Origin: DATJHM01 sp035493895
GTDB taxonomy: Bacteria > Chloroflexota > Ktedonobacteria > Ktedonobacterales > Ktedonobacteraceae
NCBI GenBank assembly: GCA_035493895.1
Contig: DATJHM010000178.1
Span: forward strand, 1-43,753
Direction: 5' to 3'
Length of the DNA: 43,753 bases
This document shows positions 1-8,446 of this stretch, piece after piece. The position numbers and the translations under genes were made by a program. Within the stretch, counting starts at the first letter, position 1; each line of letters starts with the position of its first letter. A model generated the notes under the pieces. The model was not told the DNA's origin and made no database searches. It saw only the letters and a list, made by a program, of their open reading frames with translations.

Positions 1-162
1 AATTGCATGGTTAAGCTGCGTTTCAGGAGTTTCTGTTTTATCCACATCGTGACCTGTAGCGGCGCTGTTTATCTGCGTCCATCGGCATGAAGTAGAGGTG
101 AGATATAGGCATGAAATGAGCGTCAATCATTCTCGTAGATACGCCGCTTGTCTGCGCCAAAT

Positions 163-256
163 ATGCATCAACCGAAGAATAGGTGATATTCGAGAGGGCC
201 GGTGGGGGACGTGGGCAGGGATAAACCGACTGCCCCTACCTCGGCTTTTCTTCGAG
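163..256. repeat. Dispersed intergenic repeat, module A copy 1
   Basis: This block is nearly the same as 4358-4440. Both begin with GCATCAACCGAAG, run through CGAGAGGGCCGGTGGGG or a close variant, and end in GCTTTTCTTCGAG. The centre (213-240) folds into a hairpin, GGGCAG pairing with CTGCCC around GGATAAACC. The same core, shortened, recurs at 27910-27933. It looks like a REP-like or MITE-like intergenic element; no transposase is present. Confidence 0.75.
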
Positions 257-304
257 ATTGGGGACCACATGCACCCTGTTGTCGTCCCCGGTCGCAGACC
301 AGCC

Positions 305-354
305 GCAATGTCACGGAAAATAAGGGGAATCTCCCCTTCTTTCCGTGACATTGC
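305..354. repeat. Long perfect hairpin
   Basis: Outer arms 305-319 and 340-354 pair perfectly over 15 bp (core AATGTCACGGAAA). Inside, AAGGGGA (322-328) pairs with TCCCCTT (332-338), so nearly the whole 50 bp folds. There is no T-run on either side, so it is not a clean intrinsic terminator although it lies about 70 bp past the stop of the sedolisin gene. It may be an inserted miniature element, since similar AGACAAGC(A/C)GCGCCT text flanks the module A copy at 4341 without the hairpin. Confidence 0.7.
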
Positions 355-424
355 AGACAAGCAGCGCCTCTACAAAAGAATGTTATTAAAGGAGCATGAG
401 TGGTGTAAATTGCTGCTGATGTCC

Positions 425-1843
425 TCAATTTGGGACATAATAAAACGGGTTCATCCATGCCCCGAAGCGTTGGGGTAGGAATTCGATCAGATTGGCGATA
501 TCTGGCGTGCCCAGGCCGGTAACGGGATCCCAACCAGAACCAGCAGTATAGCCCTGCACGTCGTAGGCAACGCCGTGAGTGTTTTTGCCAATGTAAGTAT
601 TGCCCCCGCGCGTGACATCGTGGAAGGCTTGCGTGAATTGATTGCTTCTATCAATCCTGTAGAGCGCAGGATTGAGCGAGCCGAAACGCCCCTGAATGGA
701 TTGATCCAGGAGAGCCGTAATGCCTGCCCACTGGGGCGCGCCAGCACTGGTACCGCCGAAAGCAACCTCCCGGTTGACTCCCTGTCCCGAGGAACTCCAG
801 ACCACCAGCACACCAGTGGCAGGATTGGCGTCATACGACACATCCGGGAGGCCACGACCCGCGCCAGCAGCGATAACGTTACTCTGATATTCAGGTCTGG
901 CGTACACTGTGCTGAAGCCGCCACCGCTATCAGTCCAGCTGCTTTCACCGAGATATGCCCCGGCTGCTGAGGCCGTGAGCGTCGTGCCACCAACGGCTGT
1001 GACCAGGGGATCGTTGGCCGGAGTGGAAACCCCTTGCAGCAGACCCGTAGAGGCACAATTATCTATAGCGGCTCCGTCGTCGCCTGAGGCGGCGATGAGT
1101 GTGATATTCTGCTCGGCTGCCTCCTCGAAGACGGAATGCTGGACACTCAGGGCATAGGGAGACGCGCAGGTCTCATTCCCGCCGAAACTTTGTGAAATGA
1201 CATCGCCCAGATTATTCTCGACGGCAAAGCGGGTCGCCTGCAACATATTTAACAGAAAGCTGGAGAAGGTCTGCGATGGATTCACCTCAGGATTAGCCAG
1301 GACAAGATTGATCGTGGCACCAGGCGCAATCGCATGGGCCCATTCCACATCAAGTGTGATCTCTGCCGCCCAGGAGACTTGCGTCGGATTTTTTTGATTG
1401 AAAGGGGCCAGACCTTCAGGCGCATAAATATTCAGTTGCGGATCAGGCAGACCGAAGATTTGATCAAATTTGTGCAGGTCGTGACGTAGCGTTGGACTCT
1501 GAAAAGCATCGATAATCACAATCGAACGACCAGCGCCGTCGATGCCATGCTGATAGAGCGGACCGGCATCGTAGGCCATTTGAATTTGCTGAGGGGTATA
1601 ACAGCGATGTCGTGCCGTAGCCGACTGACAGGCGAGGAGCAGATCTGGTGTGGCAGTGCCTTCTATCGAGTATGAAGGATGGATGACATTCATAAGGAGA
1701 TCATGATGAGCGTAAGTATTCTGAGCAGGGTCAAATAGCTTCTTTGACGAAATGAATATGCCAAAAGCTGCATGCAGTAATGACAGCATGATGACGAGAG
1801 AAGTGGTGTAATGGAGGAAAATACATAGATTCTTTTTCTTCAT
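425..1843 (-). CDS. Sedolisin-family (S53) serine-carboxyl protease, secreted
   Basis: This 472-residue protein has the S53 catalytic set: Glu161 and Asp165 in the helix EITLDVEWAHA, Asp255 in SGDDGA for the oxyanion hole, and the nucleophile Ser366 in FGGTSAGAPQWAG. Calcium-site residues are visible at Asp409 (FHDVTRGG) and in GWDPVTGLGTP. Residues 1-30 form a basic-plus-hydrophobic signal or anchor segment. Family members hydrolyse peptides at acid pH and usually carry a prodomain of roughly 180 residues; here only about 70 residues separate the signal from the catalytic domain, so the usual prodomain is missing. I chose the ATG at 1843 because AGGAG lies upstream and the signal segment follows at once; a TTG three codons earlier (1849) is an alternative, and the frame stays open to 1900. 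The gene stands alone, divergent from the lipoprotein gene. Confidence 0.9.
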   Translation of the reverse strand: MKKKNLCIFLHYTTSLVIMLSLLHAAFGIFISSKKLFDPAQNTYAHHDLLMNVIHPSYSIEGTATPDLLLACQSATARHRCYTPQQIQMAYDAGPLYQHGIDGAGRSIVIIDAFQSPTLRHDLHKFDQIFGLPDPQLNIYAPEGLAPFNQKNPTQVSWAAEITLDVEWAHAIAPGATINLVLANPEVNPSQTFSSFLLNMLQATRFAVENNLGDVISQSFGGNETCASPYALSVQHSVFEEAAEQNITLIAASGDDGAAIDNCASTGLLQGVSTPANDPLVTAVGGTTLTASAAGAYLGESSWTDSGGGFSTVYARPEYQSNVIAAGAGRGLPDVSYDANPATGVLVVWSSSGQGVNREVAFGGTSAGAPQWAGITALLDQSIQGRFGSLNPALYRIDRSNQFTQAFHDVTRGGNTYIGKNTHGVAYDVQGYTAGSGWDPVTGLGTPDIANLIEFLPQRFGAWMNPFYYVPN

Positions 1844-2120
1844 CCTCAATGTGTGCTCCTGACTAAACGCTACCCCGAATACAGATAAATATATTACCAC
1901 TGTTCTATGTTAGCTATTATGTTGCGATTTTTCAAGGAAACAGAAAAATATCCTATGACGAATATTGAAACAGTATGACGCAGTAATAATGAAAGAGTAT
2001 TACTGGATTTTTTATCTATTTGCATATTTCCAGACGTAGGGCATGTAGTAGCTCTATCGTGCTGTATGACTCCTGCCTATACTGGTAGTAGGAAAGATAC
2101 AGGCAGTCGAGGGAGAGAAC

Positions 2121-2831
2121 ATGCGTATTGCGAAACTATTACTGATAGCTGGTCTGGGCCTGTGGGGGTGTGCTATTTTGAGTAGTTGTGATCTGGGAAG
2201 CAGTCAGGCTGATGTTTTGCCTATGCTGCATCAGGTATCGCCAGTTGATAGCTCTCCTGGCAAGCTTGGTGTAAACATTGTGCTCAACGAGGACCAGAAT
2301 GCCATCGATGGGAAAGTAGCGATCGAGATGCGTTTTATGGATGCGGCGATTCGCAATCCGAACGATGTCCAATTTACGGATCGAGAGACGATTACCTGCA
2401 ACGGAGTGCCACTTGTCTATGATGTGACCAGCTATACATATGACGCCGACATTCTCAGTACCAGCAATAATTATCGTTGCCTCTATACATCGCATGGCCA
2501 TACGAGCACCCTGGCCGTACCTATCCAGACGCGACTTGCGCCTCGCTATGTGCTCAGGGGCCCAACACTGAACATCCGTTATAACCCGAGTAATAAAAAA
2601 GCCTGCTTCGTACAGGTCGTGGCGAGCGATAGCCTGCACGTCCAGAATGGATTGAGTCATCCCGATGACGGGCTGTACAGTACAATGGATGTAGGCGAAC
2701 TGAGAGGCGCGGGGAAGCTACAATTCACGCGAACCTGTAAGGTCGTGCGTCCCTCTGTCTTTCATGCTGTCAGCGTCAGTTATCAGGCCAGCCGCTCAAT
2801 CGATGTGATCTGGAAACATGCGGCCAGATAG
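2121..2831 (+). CDS. Putative lipoprotein of unknown function
   Basis: The 236-residue product begins with a short basic stretch, a hydrophobic segment and a lipobox LSSC with the acceptor Cys at residue 23, so it is probably a lipid-anchored protein on the outer face of the membrane. The remainder is beta-rich with several cysteines (such as ITCNGVP, NNYRCLY, FTRTCKV) that could form disulfides. I do not recognise a known domain. A GGGAGAG ribosome site lies 7 bases before the ATG. It is a single gene, divergent from the sedolisin across about 280 bp and followed by a response regulator. Function is unassigned. Confidence 0.75.
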   Translation: MRIAKLLLIAGLGLWGCAILSSCDLGSSQADVLPMLHQVSPVDSSPGKLGVNIVLNEDQNAIDGKVAIEMRFMDAAIRNPNDVQFTDRETITCNGVPLVYDVTSYTYDADILSTSNNYRCLYTSHGHTSTLAVPIQTRLAPRYVLRGPTLNIRYNPSNKKACFVQVVASDSLHVQNGLSHPDDGLYSTMDVGELRGAGKLQFTRTCKVVRPSVFHAVSVSYQASRSIDVIWKHAAR

Positions 2832-2938
2832 TAAAGTGAGAATAGTAGAGCTTTTTTATGCATATATACTGAAAGCTGAATAGACCACAATCTCATATTT
2901 GAACGTGCAAACCTATTAGTCTCGAGGGAGGTGTTGTT

Positions 2939-3385
2939 ATGTCGTTGCTGTATCGTCCGGCAAGCGCCGTTCGAGAACTGGTGCGTGGTGAGGAGCAGAA
3001 AGAGAAGACGATTCTCGTTGTAGAAGATGATGAGGAACTGGGTGAGCTGATCCTGGAGGCGCTCTACCAGGCAGGGAGATATACGGGGACGTATTATCGT
3101 ATCCTGATGGCCATGGATGGTCTGGAGGCTCTGGAGCTCAGTCGGCATGCCTTGCCAGATCTCTTTCTGCTCGATTACTTTCTGCCACGTATGAACGGCC
3201 TGGATCTCTATGATCGTTTGCAGGCAATAGAGCAACTTCATGGTGTACCAACTATTTTTATGAGTGCCAATCCACCTTTGAAAGAATTGAAGAGACGCAA
3301 TGTGTTGAGTCTGCGTAAGCCCTTTCATCTGCATGAGTTGCTCTATACTATTGAGTGGTTATTGGCAGGCAAGAATGAGGCGTAA
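2939..3385 (+). CDS. Single-domain response regulator (CheY-like receiver)
   Basis: The 148-residue protein is a receiver domain with no output domain. After a 20-residue N-terminal tail, TILVVEDDEELG supplies the acidic metal-binding pair, LPDLFLLDYFLPRMNG holds the phospho-acceptor Asp, IFMSA supplies the conserved Ser/Thr position, and LRKPFHLHELL the conserved Lys-Pro. It should accept a phosphoryl group from a histidine kinase and act by protein-protein contact. No kinase gene is adjacent, so its partner is elsewhere. A strong GAGGGAGG ribosome site lies 7 bases before the ATG. Confidence 0.92.
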   Translation: MSLLYRPASAVRELVRGEEQKEKTILVVEDDEELGELILEALYQAGRYTGTYYRILMAMDGLEALELSRHALPDLFLLDYFLPRMNGLDLYDRLQAIEQLHGVPTIFMSANPPLKELKRRNVLSLRKPFHLHELLYTIEWLLAGKNEA

Positions 3386-3413
3386 CGCTGCGTGGGGAAG
3401 TCGCGAAATTGGA

Positions 3414-3441
3414 TAGACAGGCAAGCGCTACGTGGTATACT
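3414..3441 (+). promoter_or_regulatory. Putative sigma-70-type promoter before the TIM-barrel gene
   Basis: TAGACA (3414-3419) and an extended -10 TGGTATACT (TATACT at 3436-3441) are 16 bases apart, about 110 bp before the chosen start at 3549. Pattern match only. Confidence 0.4.
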
Positions 3442-3548
3442 GGCGTTATAGTGCAAAAAAACGGATGCATTCTTACTGAAGGCACCTGGAAAAACTTTGA
3501 AAATCTGTGGATTTGCAGATATCTTTCGACGCTAGTAGGGAGAAATCC

Positions 3549-4292
3549 ATGAGTGATCTATCAATTGGCCTACAGTTGTACACAGTGCGCGATAAGACCA
3601 AGGAAGACTTTGCGGGTACAGTTCGTCGTGTTGCAGAACTGGGATATACCGGTGTGGAGTTTGCCGGGTATGGCAATCTGACTGCGCAAGAGATGAAGGC
3701 GCTGCTTGCTGAAACAGGTTTGAAAGCGGCCAGCGCTCATGTTCCTTTTCAGGCATTGGAGCAAGATTTTGATGCTCAGCTACAGTATTGTCTTGAGATC
3801 GGCCTTCCTTTCCTGGTGGTGCCCTGGTTGAGCGAAGATTGGCGTAATAATGATCGCATAGGTCAACTGGGTGATCGCCTGAATGAGTTTGGTCGCCGCA
3901 GCCTTGAGCACGGTATTACGCTGGGCTACCACAATCATGCATTCGAATTTGAGCAGAGACCCGATGGAACGTTTTACGATCTCCTTCTGGCGGCGACTGA
4001 TCCCGCACTGGTAAAGTTAGAGCTGGACACCTATTGGGCGGCGTTTGTGGGCATCGATCCTGCTGCGTTGATTCGTCAGCATGCTGATCGCGTTCGTCTG
4101 GTGCACCTGAAAGATTTGAGCCCGGCACGCACCTTTACTGAGGTTGGTGATGGCACGCTCGATATCGCCAGCTATTATCAGGCGGCGAAAGAAATTGGTG
4201 TGCCGTGGGCATTTGTCGAGCAGGACGCTCCTACGATTCCTTCGCTGGAGAGCGCGAAACGGTCTCTCGAAAATCTCCGCAAGATTATCTAG
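3549..4292 (+). CDS. Sugar phosphate isomerase/epimerase-like TIM-barrel protein
   Basis: The 247-residue protein belongs to the xylose isomerase-like (AP endonuclease 2) TIM-barrel superfamily. Typical elements are LQLYTVRD at the start, GYTGVEFAG, GLKAASAHVPF, the metal-site strand LGYHNHAFEFE, VKLELDTYWAAF, VRLVHLKD and the final WAFVEQDAP. These His, Asp and Glu residues form the divalent metal site in the family. The substrate is probably a sugar or inositol derivative but cannot be told from sequence. A GTG at 3507 would give 14 more residues, but GGGAG sits 6 bases before the ATG at 3549, which starts directly before the first barrel strand. The gene stands alone. Confidence 0.88.
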   Translation: MSDLSIGLQLYTVRDKTKEDFAGTVRRVAELGYTGVEFAGYGNLTAQEMKALLAETGLKAASAHVPFQALEQDFDAQLQYCLEIGLPFLVVPWLSEDWRNNDRIGQLGDRLNEFGRRSLEHGITLGYHNHAFEFEQRPDGTFYDLLLAATDPALVKLELDTYWAAFVGIDPAALIRQHADRVRLVHLKDLSPARTFTEVGDGTLDIASYYQAAKEIGVPWAFVEQDAPTIPSLESAKRSLENLRKII

Positions 4293-4357
4293 GCCTCGCC
4301 TGCTCCTGATCTATTTCGATGAGGTGGGGGCGCGGGCGGAGACAAGCCGCGCCTAAT

Positions 4358-4440
4358 ACGCATCAACCGAAGGGCCGAGAGGGCCGGTGGGGCTCGCGGG
4401 CAGGGATAAACCGCTGCCCCTACCTCTGCTTTTCTTCGAG
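4358..4440. repeat. Dispersed intergenic repeat, module A copy 2
   Basis: Matches 163-256 over nearly its whole length. The hairpin core is 4398-4424, GGGCAG pairing with CTGCCC. Between the two copies the sequence differs by small insertions and substitutions, as expected of an old repeat family. Confidence 0.75.
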
Positions 4441-4582
4441 GGTGAGGAACGTATGTACCCCTTTGCCCAGGAGCGGCTTAACACCACCGGGAGGGGCCAA
4501 TACGCATCAACCAAAGGCCGAGAGGGGGAAATCGCCATCGCCTCCGTTGCCGTTATCGCCTGCGGAGCCAGCGGAATCGCGT

Positions 4583-4636
4583 GAGTTCCCAGGCACAGTT
4601 CCGTTATCACTCCACCGTGCCACTACTGGGTCTACG
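4583..4636. repeat. Dispersed intergenic repeat, module B copy 1
   Basis: This block shares GAGTTC, AGGCACAGTT and CACTCCACCGTGCCACTACT with 13098-13150. GGCAC and GTGCC inside it can pair. It is a separate repeat from module A but sits in the same gap. Confidence 0.7.
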
Positions 4637-4827
4637 TCGCGTCACTGAATGCGTATGGGGTCGACCATTTCCTGCCTCGTCGTCGACCCGGTCGCAGACA
4701 AGCCGCAACGCTACAAGGGTGTGGGGGTTACGTGTTCACGCTCGCAGGACTCTTCTTGTTTTTTATGCATCTGAGCATGTAGGATACTATATAGAAAGAG
4801 GATATCCGTGCGGAAAAGGAGCGAGCT

Positions 4828-6036
4828 ATGGAGATCGAGATTGATGTTGAACGCCAGCGGGAGGCGAGGACGTATGCCCGCTTGCGGCGCAGGTTTTCTT
4901 TTATTGGTCTGGGGTGTGGGGCGGTCAGTGTGCTGCTGGTGATTGGTCTGGGTTGGGATCGCTGGTTGCGCGATCTGCTCAGGGGAGCTTTTTCTCAGGG
5001 ATCATTTCTGAACTGGCAGCCTCACACTGGTTGGTATCCTTTACAACTTGTGCTCTACTTTCTTATCGTGTTTCTGGTATACGAACTGCTCACCAGTCCA
5101 CTTAGCTATTACGCTGGTTTTGTACTGCCGCATCGTTTTGGATTATCTACGCTGACGCTGGGAGGTTGGCTGAAAGATCTCTTTAAAGGGCTGGCCCTCA
5201 ATATTATCCTGGAAGCGCTGGCGATCTCGCTGATTTATACGCTCCTGGCGTACCAGCCGCAAACGTGGTGGCTCTGGGTCGCGCTGGTTATGCTGTTCTT
5301 CTCGGTTGTCATGGCGAATCTTGCCCCGGTGCTACTCTATCCACTTTTCTATAAATTTACGCCGCTGCCCGAAGGCGAATTGACACAGCGCCTGCTCGCT
5401 CTGGTGACACGGGCGAAGACACGTGTGCGCGGCGTCTATACCATGCATCTCAGCAGCAAAACGACGGCGGCCAATGCCGCCCTGATGGGTCTGGGCAATA
5501 CGCGCAGGATTGTGCTGGGTGATACGATGCTGGATCGCTATAGTACCGATGAAATCGAAGTAGTGCTGGCGCATGAACTGGGCCATCATGTGCATCAGGA
5601 TATCTGGAAGCTTATTGTGAGCCAATCGGTGATCACGCTCGCTGGCCTCTTCGTGGCTAATCTGATTCTGCATGAGGTAGTCGATTCGCTGCATTTCTAC
5701 CAGAGTCTGACTGATCCGGCGACGTTGCCCTTTTTCTTTTTGCTGGTGGGAGTTTTTAGTCTGCTGGTCATGCCACTGGGCAATGCCTATAGTCGCAGAA
5801 TAGAGTATCAGGCAGATGAGTATGCGCTCCAGTCGACAAAGAATATCTCGGCCTTCAAGAGCGCCATGATTCGTCTGGCCAATCAGAACCTTTCGGACAT
5901 TGAGCCGTCGCCCCTGATCGAGGCGCTTTTCTATTCACATCCGTCGATCAAGAAGCGCTTATTGCATGCGGACGAGTTCGCAGCCCGTCATGCTTCGGCC
6001 TGGGACGCCAGTTCCTCCATCAGTGCCGCCAATTGA
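4828..6036 (+). CDS. M48 family membrane metalloprotease (STE24/CAAX protease type)
   Basis: The 402-residue protein has the layout of the STE24-like M48 family: an N-terminal region with about five hydrophobic segments (residues 22-42, 66-90, 100-120, 125-150, 150-175), then a zinc protease domain. AHELGHHVH gives the HExxH zinc ligands and catalytic Glu, and EYQADEYAL supplies the third ligand. Further hydrophobic segments flank the active site (about 270-320). In eukaryotes such enzymes cleave prenylated proteins; in bacteria they act in membrane protein quality control, and the substrate here is unknown. AAGGAG lies 6 bases before the ATG. Its last 49 bases overlap the oppositely oriented oxidoreductase gene. 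Confidence 0.9.
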   Translation: MEIEIDVERQREARTYARLRRRFSFIGLGCGAVSVLLVIGLGWDRWLRDLLRGAFSQGSFLNWQPHTGWYPLQLVLYFLIVFLVYELLTSPLSYYAGFVLPHRFGLSTLTLGGWLKDLFKGLALNIILEALAISLIYTLLAYQPQTWWLWVALVMLFFSVVMANLAPVLLYPLFYKFTPLPEGELTQRLLALVTRAKTRVRGVYTMHLSSKTTAANAALMGLGNTRRIVLGDTMLDRYSTDEIEVVLAHELGHHVHQDIWKLIVSQSVITLAGLFVANLILHEVVDSLHFYQSLTDPATLPFFFLLVGVFSLLVMPLGNAYSRRIEYQADEYALQSTKNISAFKSAMIRLANQNLSDIEPSPLIEALFYSHPSIKKRLLHADEFAARHASAWDASSSISAAN

Positions 6037-7049
6037 GCCCCCGTTTCGTCGATGGAGCCCCCTGGCATCGTCAGGAGCGGCTCATCGACGCCCTGTTCAC
6101 CCCAGATATCGAGCTTGCTCACGATCTCTTGAGGGGTGCCAATGACCGTCGTCGCATCCAGCATGCGTGTGCTCACCGCGGCATTGGCCGTTTTTGAGCC
6201 CTGCTGCCAGGCCGCAATAACCGTCTGGACGTCTTCGCCGAAACCGTTGCGGGTGAGCATCTCGGCATAATAGGTGCCCATCTTGCCAATATAGTAGGCC
6301 AGAGGGGCCGCAGCTCTGAGCCGGGCCATCTGTCGCTCTTGCTCGCCCGCTTCGGGAGAGAGAATGGCGCTGGTAATATAGGGCGCGATCATTGCGCTAT
6401 GGGCCGGGCGACCTGCGAGGGCTGCACCCTCGTCGAGCTCGGTACGCAGTAGCCCCCATTTATCGCCGGGCCAGTAGACGGGCAGCACGCCATCGGCCAG
6501 CTCGCCGGTCTGGACGACATTTTTCGGTCCCATCGCGGCAACATAAATGGGCAGATCGGCGCGTAGTGGTGTGAAACGCAATTTAAAGCCGCGTTCAAGC
6601 TGAAAAAACTCCCCCTGATAGACGAGCTTTTCGCCGCGCAGAATCATGCGAATGATTTCGATATATTCACGCGTGCGTTTGACGGGTTTCTGAAAGGGAA
6701 CGCCATGCCAGTGTTCAATCACATTGGCCCCGGACGGACCTAATCCCAGGATAAAGCGTCCACCAGAGCGCTCATCCAGCGTGGCCGCGGTACTGGCGAG
6801 AAGTGCGGGCGTGCGTGAGTAAATATTGGCAATGCCCGCGCCGATTTTGATGCGCTTCGTGACCTGAAGCAGTTCGCTGATCGAAGTAAATAGCTCATAG
6901 CCCCAGGACTCTCCGAGCCAGATCGAGTCGAAGCCGAGCTCATCGGCGATGCGCACCTTCTCTACCACTTCGCGCCACTTGCCGGGAAAATTGGGTGAGT
7001 CCGCGACGAAGCCTACATGCGAACGATACGTCTTTGTATGCTGCTCCAT
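5988..7049 (-). CDS. Luciferase-like (LLM class) flavin-dependent oxidoreductase
   Basis: The 353-residue protein is a bacterial luciferase-like TIM barrel, with VGFVADSPNFPG, EKVRIADELGFDSIWLGES, IKIGAGIANIYSRTPALLA, STAATLDERSGGRFILGLGPSG and YIEIIRMILRGE as typical elements. Close relatives use reduced F420 or FMN; which of the two applies cannot be decided here. The substrate is unknown. AAAGGAT lies 7 bases before the ATG. Its 3' end overlaps the M48 protease gene by 49 bp tail-to-tail, so each transcript is antisense to the other at its end. Confidence 0.9.
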   Translation of the reverse strand: MEQHTKTYRSHVGFVADSPNFPGKWREVVEKVRIADELGFDSIWLGESWGYELFTSISELLQVTKRIKIGAGIANIYSRTPALLASTAATLDERSGGRFILGLGPSGANVIEHWHGVPFQKPVKRTREYIEIIRMILRGEKLVYQGEFFQLERGFKLRFTPLRADLPIYVAAMGPKNVVQTGELADGVLPVYWPGDKWGLLRTELDEGAALAGRPAHSAMIAPYITSAILSPEAGEQERQMARLRAAAPLAYYIGKMGTYYAEMLTRNGFGEDVQTVIAAWQQGSKTANAAVSTRMLDATTVIGTPQEIVSKLDIWGEQGVDEPLLTMPGGSIDETGAQLAALMEELASQAEA

Positions 7050-7134
7050 TTCAGATCCTTTCTATGACTCTCGGATAAAACAAGAAGCGTTTCTAAAGGA
7101 GAACTCTATGCCCGGGCTCTCTGGCTTTTGTCGG

Positions 7135-7614
7135 CTATACTTGATTTTTGAAAAAATCCTTCATCTCGGGATGGTCGCGCATGAGCATCTCGCCCATTTC
7201 TGGTGAGAGGGCCATAAAGGTAGCCTGAGCTTCTGCCAGTACCTTTGACTCGTCATCGGCCAGAGTAATGCTTCCTGAAGCCTGTAAGAGACGGCCCCGC
7301 TCGTTATCCAGTTTTGCGCGCACGCGTAAGAGTGGACCGAAGGGGACATACTGGCGGTATCGTACCTCGAGGCGGCCCGTCATAGACCAGGCTGGATTTT
7401 TGCTCAGAGCGCAGGTGCGATTCAGCGTTTCGTCCAGCACTGAAGCCACAATGCCACCATGAATGACGCCGGGAAAGCCCTGGTGTTCCGCTTTAGGGCG
7501 GAAATCAGAGACGATAAAATCACCTTCCTGGCGAAAGACCATCTGTAAACCGTAGGGATTGCGGAGACCGCAAACAAAACATTGCTGATAATCGGAGTTA
7601 TCGTTCAGTTCCAT
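7135..7614 (-). CDS. Hotdog-fold thioesterase (PaaI/YbgC-like)
   Basis: The 159-residue protein has the PaaI-type hotdog signature: the central helix region HQGFPGVIHGGIVASVLDE with the HGG turn and the catalytic acidic residue, followed by beta strands such as TGRLEVRYRQYVPFGPLLRVRAKL. The N-terminal QQCFVCGLRNPYGL motif, with two Cys, is common in a subgroup of these thioesterases. It probably hydrolyses an acyl-CoA, with the substrate unknown. The ribosome site is modest (AGAGAG). It lies in the same direction as, and about 85 bp upstream of, the luciferase-like gene, so co-transcription is possible. Confidence 0.88.
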   Translation of the reverse strand: MELNDNSDYQQCFVCGLRNPYGLQMVFRQEGDFIVSDFRPKAEHQGFPGVIHGGIVASVLDETLNRTCALSKNPAWSMTGRLEVRYRQYVPFGPLLRVRAKLDNERGRLLQASGSITLADDESKVLAEAQATFMALSPEMGEMLMRDHPEMKDFFKNQV

Positions 7615-7862
7615 CTTGCTCTCTTCTCAGTCACTTTCTAAAAAGCTCCACTGAGTGTACAACATTCCTACAGCGGCTACAAGCCGATTTCTGCTGTACC
7701 TTCTTGCTCTTGTGTGGCGTGATAACGTTGATGGGTAACAATTTGTGAGTTGCATTCTTGTAGGGTTATCTGGTATTGTGTTGTAGCCGTCTATCTTTTG
7801 ATATAAGTGTTGAGTCAATAACGCGATCTATGATGTGCTATTTGCCATCAAGGAGCTATAGC

Positions 7863-8435
7863 ATGCTGAAATCAACGAGAAAGCAGCCGCCGAAAGCGGA
7901 AGATGAAGCGAGGAAGCAGCGCAAAAAATTGGCGAAGCGTGAAGCTGAATTGATGCTAAAGATGGAGCAAGCCAAAAAAGATCTACACAAGGCAGAGCAG
8001 AGGCTGACGCGTGCTCGTACTGGTCTGGAGACGGCTCAGTCTGCTCTCCAGGATACTGAAATGGAGCTTGCCGAACTGCGCAATCCGGTCCAGGAGGGTG
8101 TGTCTGCTGAAAGTAGTGTGGTGCAATCAAGCGAACAAGCTGACCAGTCCGCAGTACAAGATGAGAATGGGGATCGTGATCGCGGTGAGCCGCCGGATAT
8201 GGAGCAGGTTGCCGGACCCCCACCGGCCGAGGGCCGTGTTGATATTTCTGAGGAACAAGCGGCCCCTGATGCTTCTGACAGGGGAGATGTGGCTGAGTCT
8301 CATGGAAAGGCTGCAAAGTCCGCTAAAAAAGGGCATAATCAGGCAGCGTCTACAGATGAGGGAGAAGAAAAGGAGGAGCACGAGAAGAAGGATGAGCCTT
8401 CGTCTCCTCGTACGCGTCGGCGCACACGGCAATAG
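7863..8435 (+). CDS. Coiled-coil, highly charged protein of unknown function
   Basis: I do not recognise a family. From the ATG at 7863 the product has 190 residues. Residues about 10-80 are rich in Lys, Glu, Ala and Leu with heptad spacing (EAELMLKMEQAKKDLHKAEQ and onwards), indicating a coiled coil. The rest is low-complexity, first acidic and then mixed-charge, ending in a basic tail RTRRRTRQ that might bind nucleic acid or another polyanion. AAGGAG is 7 bases before this ATG; the longer open frame from 7776 has no such site. A very strong hairpin follows 11 bp after the stop. Confidence 0.7.
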   Translation: MLKSTRKQPPKAEDEARKQRKKLAKREAELMLKMEQAKKDLHKAEQRLTRARTGLETAQSALQDTEMELAELRNPVQEGVSAESSVVQSSEQADQSAVQDENGDRDRGEPPDMEQVAGPPPAEGRVDISEEQAAPDASDRGDVAESHGKAAKSAKKGHNQAASTDEGEEKEEHEKKDEPSSPRTRRRTRQ

Positions 8436-8446
8436 CAAGGGCTAAA

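Larger units (their letters stand above)
1..424. other. Non-coding region at window start, repeat-rich
   Basis: No convincing gene is seen here. The stretch holds one copy of the dispersed palindromic repeat (213-240 and flanks, about 163-256) and a long perfect hairpin (305-354). The open frames crossing it change character between copies of the repeat, which argues against coding. Confidence 0.6.
4293..4827. other. Non-coding gap rich in dispersed repeats
   Basis: This 535-bp gap contains module A copy 2 (4358-4440), a partial restart of it (about 4500-4530, TACGCATCAACCAAAGGCCG) and module B copy 1 (4583-4636). A CGGTCGCAGACAAGCCGCAA block near 4690 resembles 289-308. No gene is supported. 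The ribosome site of the next gene is at the right edge. Confidence 0.6.

Noticed and set aside
98..478. Plus-strand open frame over the first repeat copy
   Set aside because: It reads through module A and the perfect hairpin, has no ribosome site and no recognisable protein features.
4319..4844. Several short open frames between the TIM-barrel and protease genes
   Set aside because: They translate repeat DNA; similar peptides arise from module A copy 1 on the other side of the sedolisin, so they reflect shared non-coding repeats.
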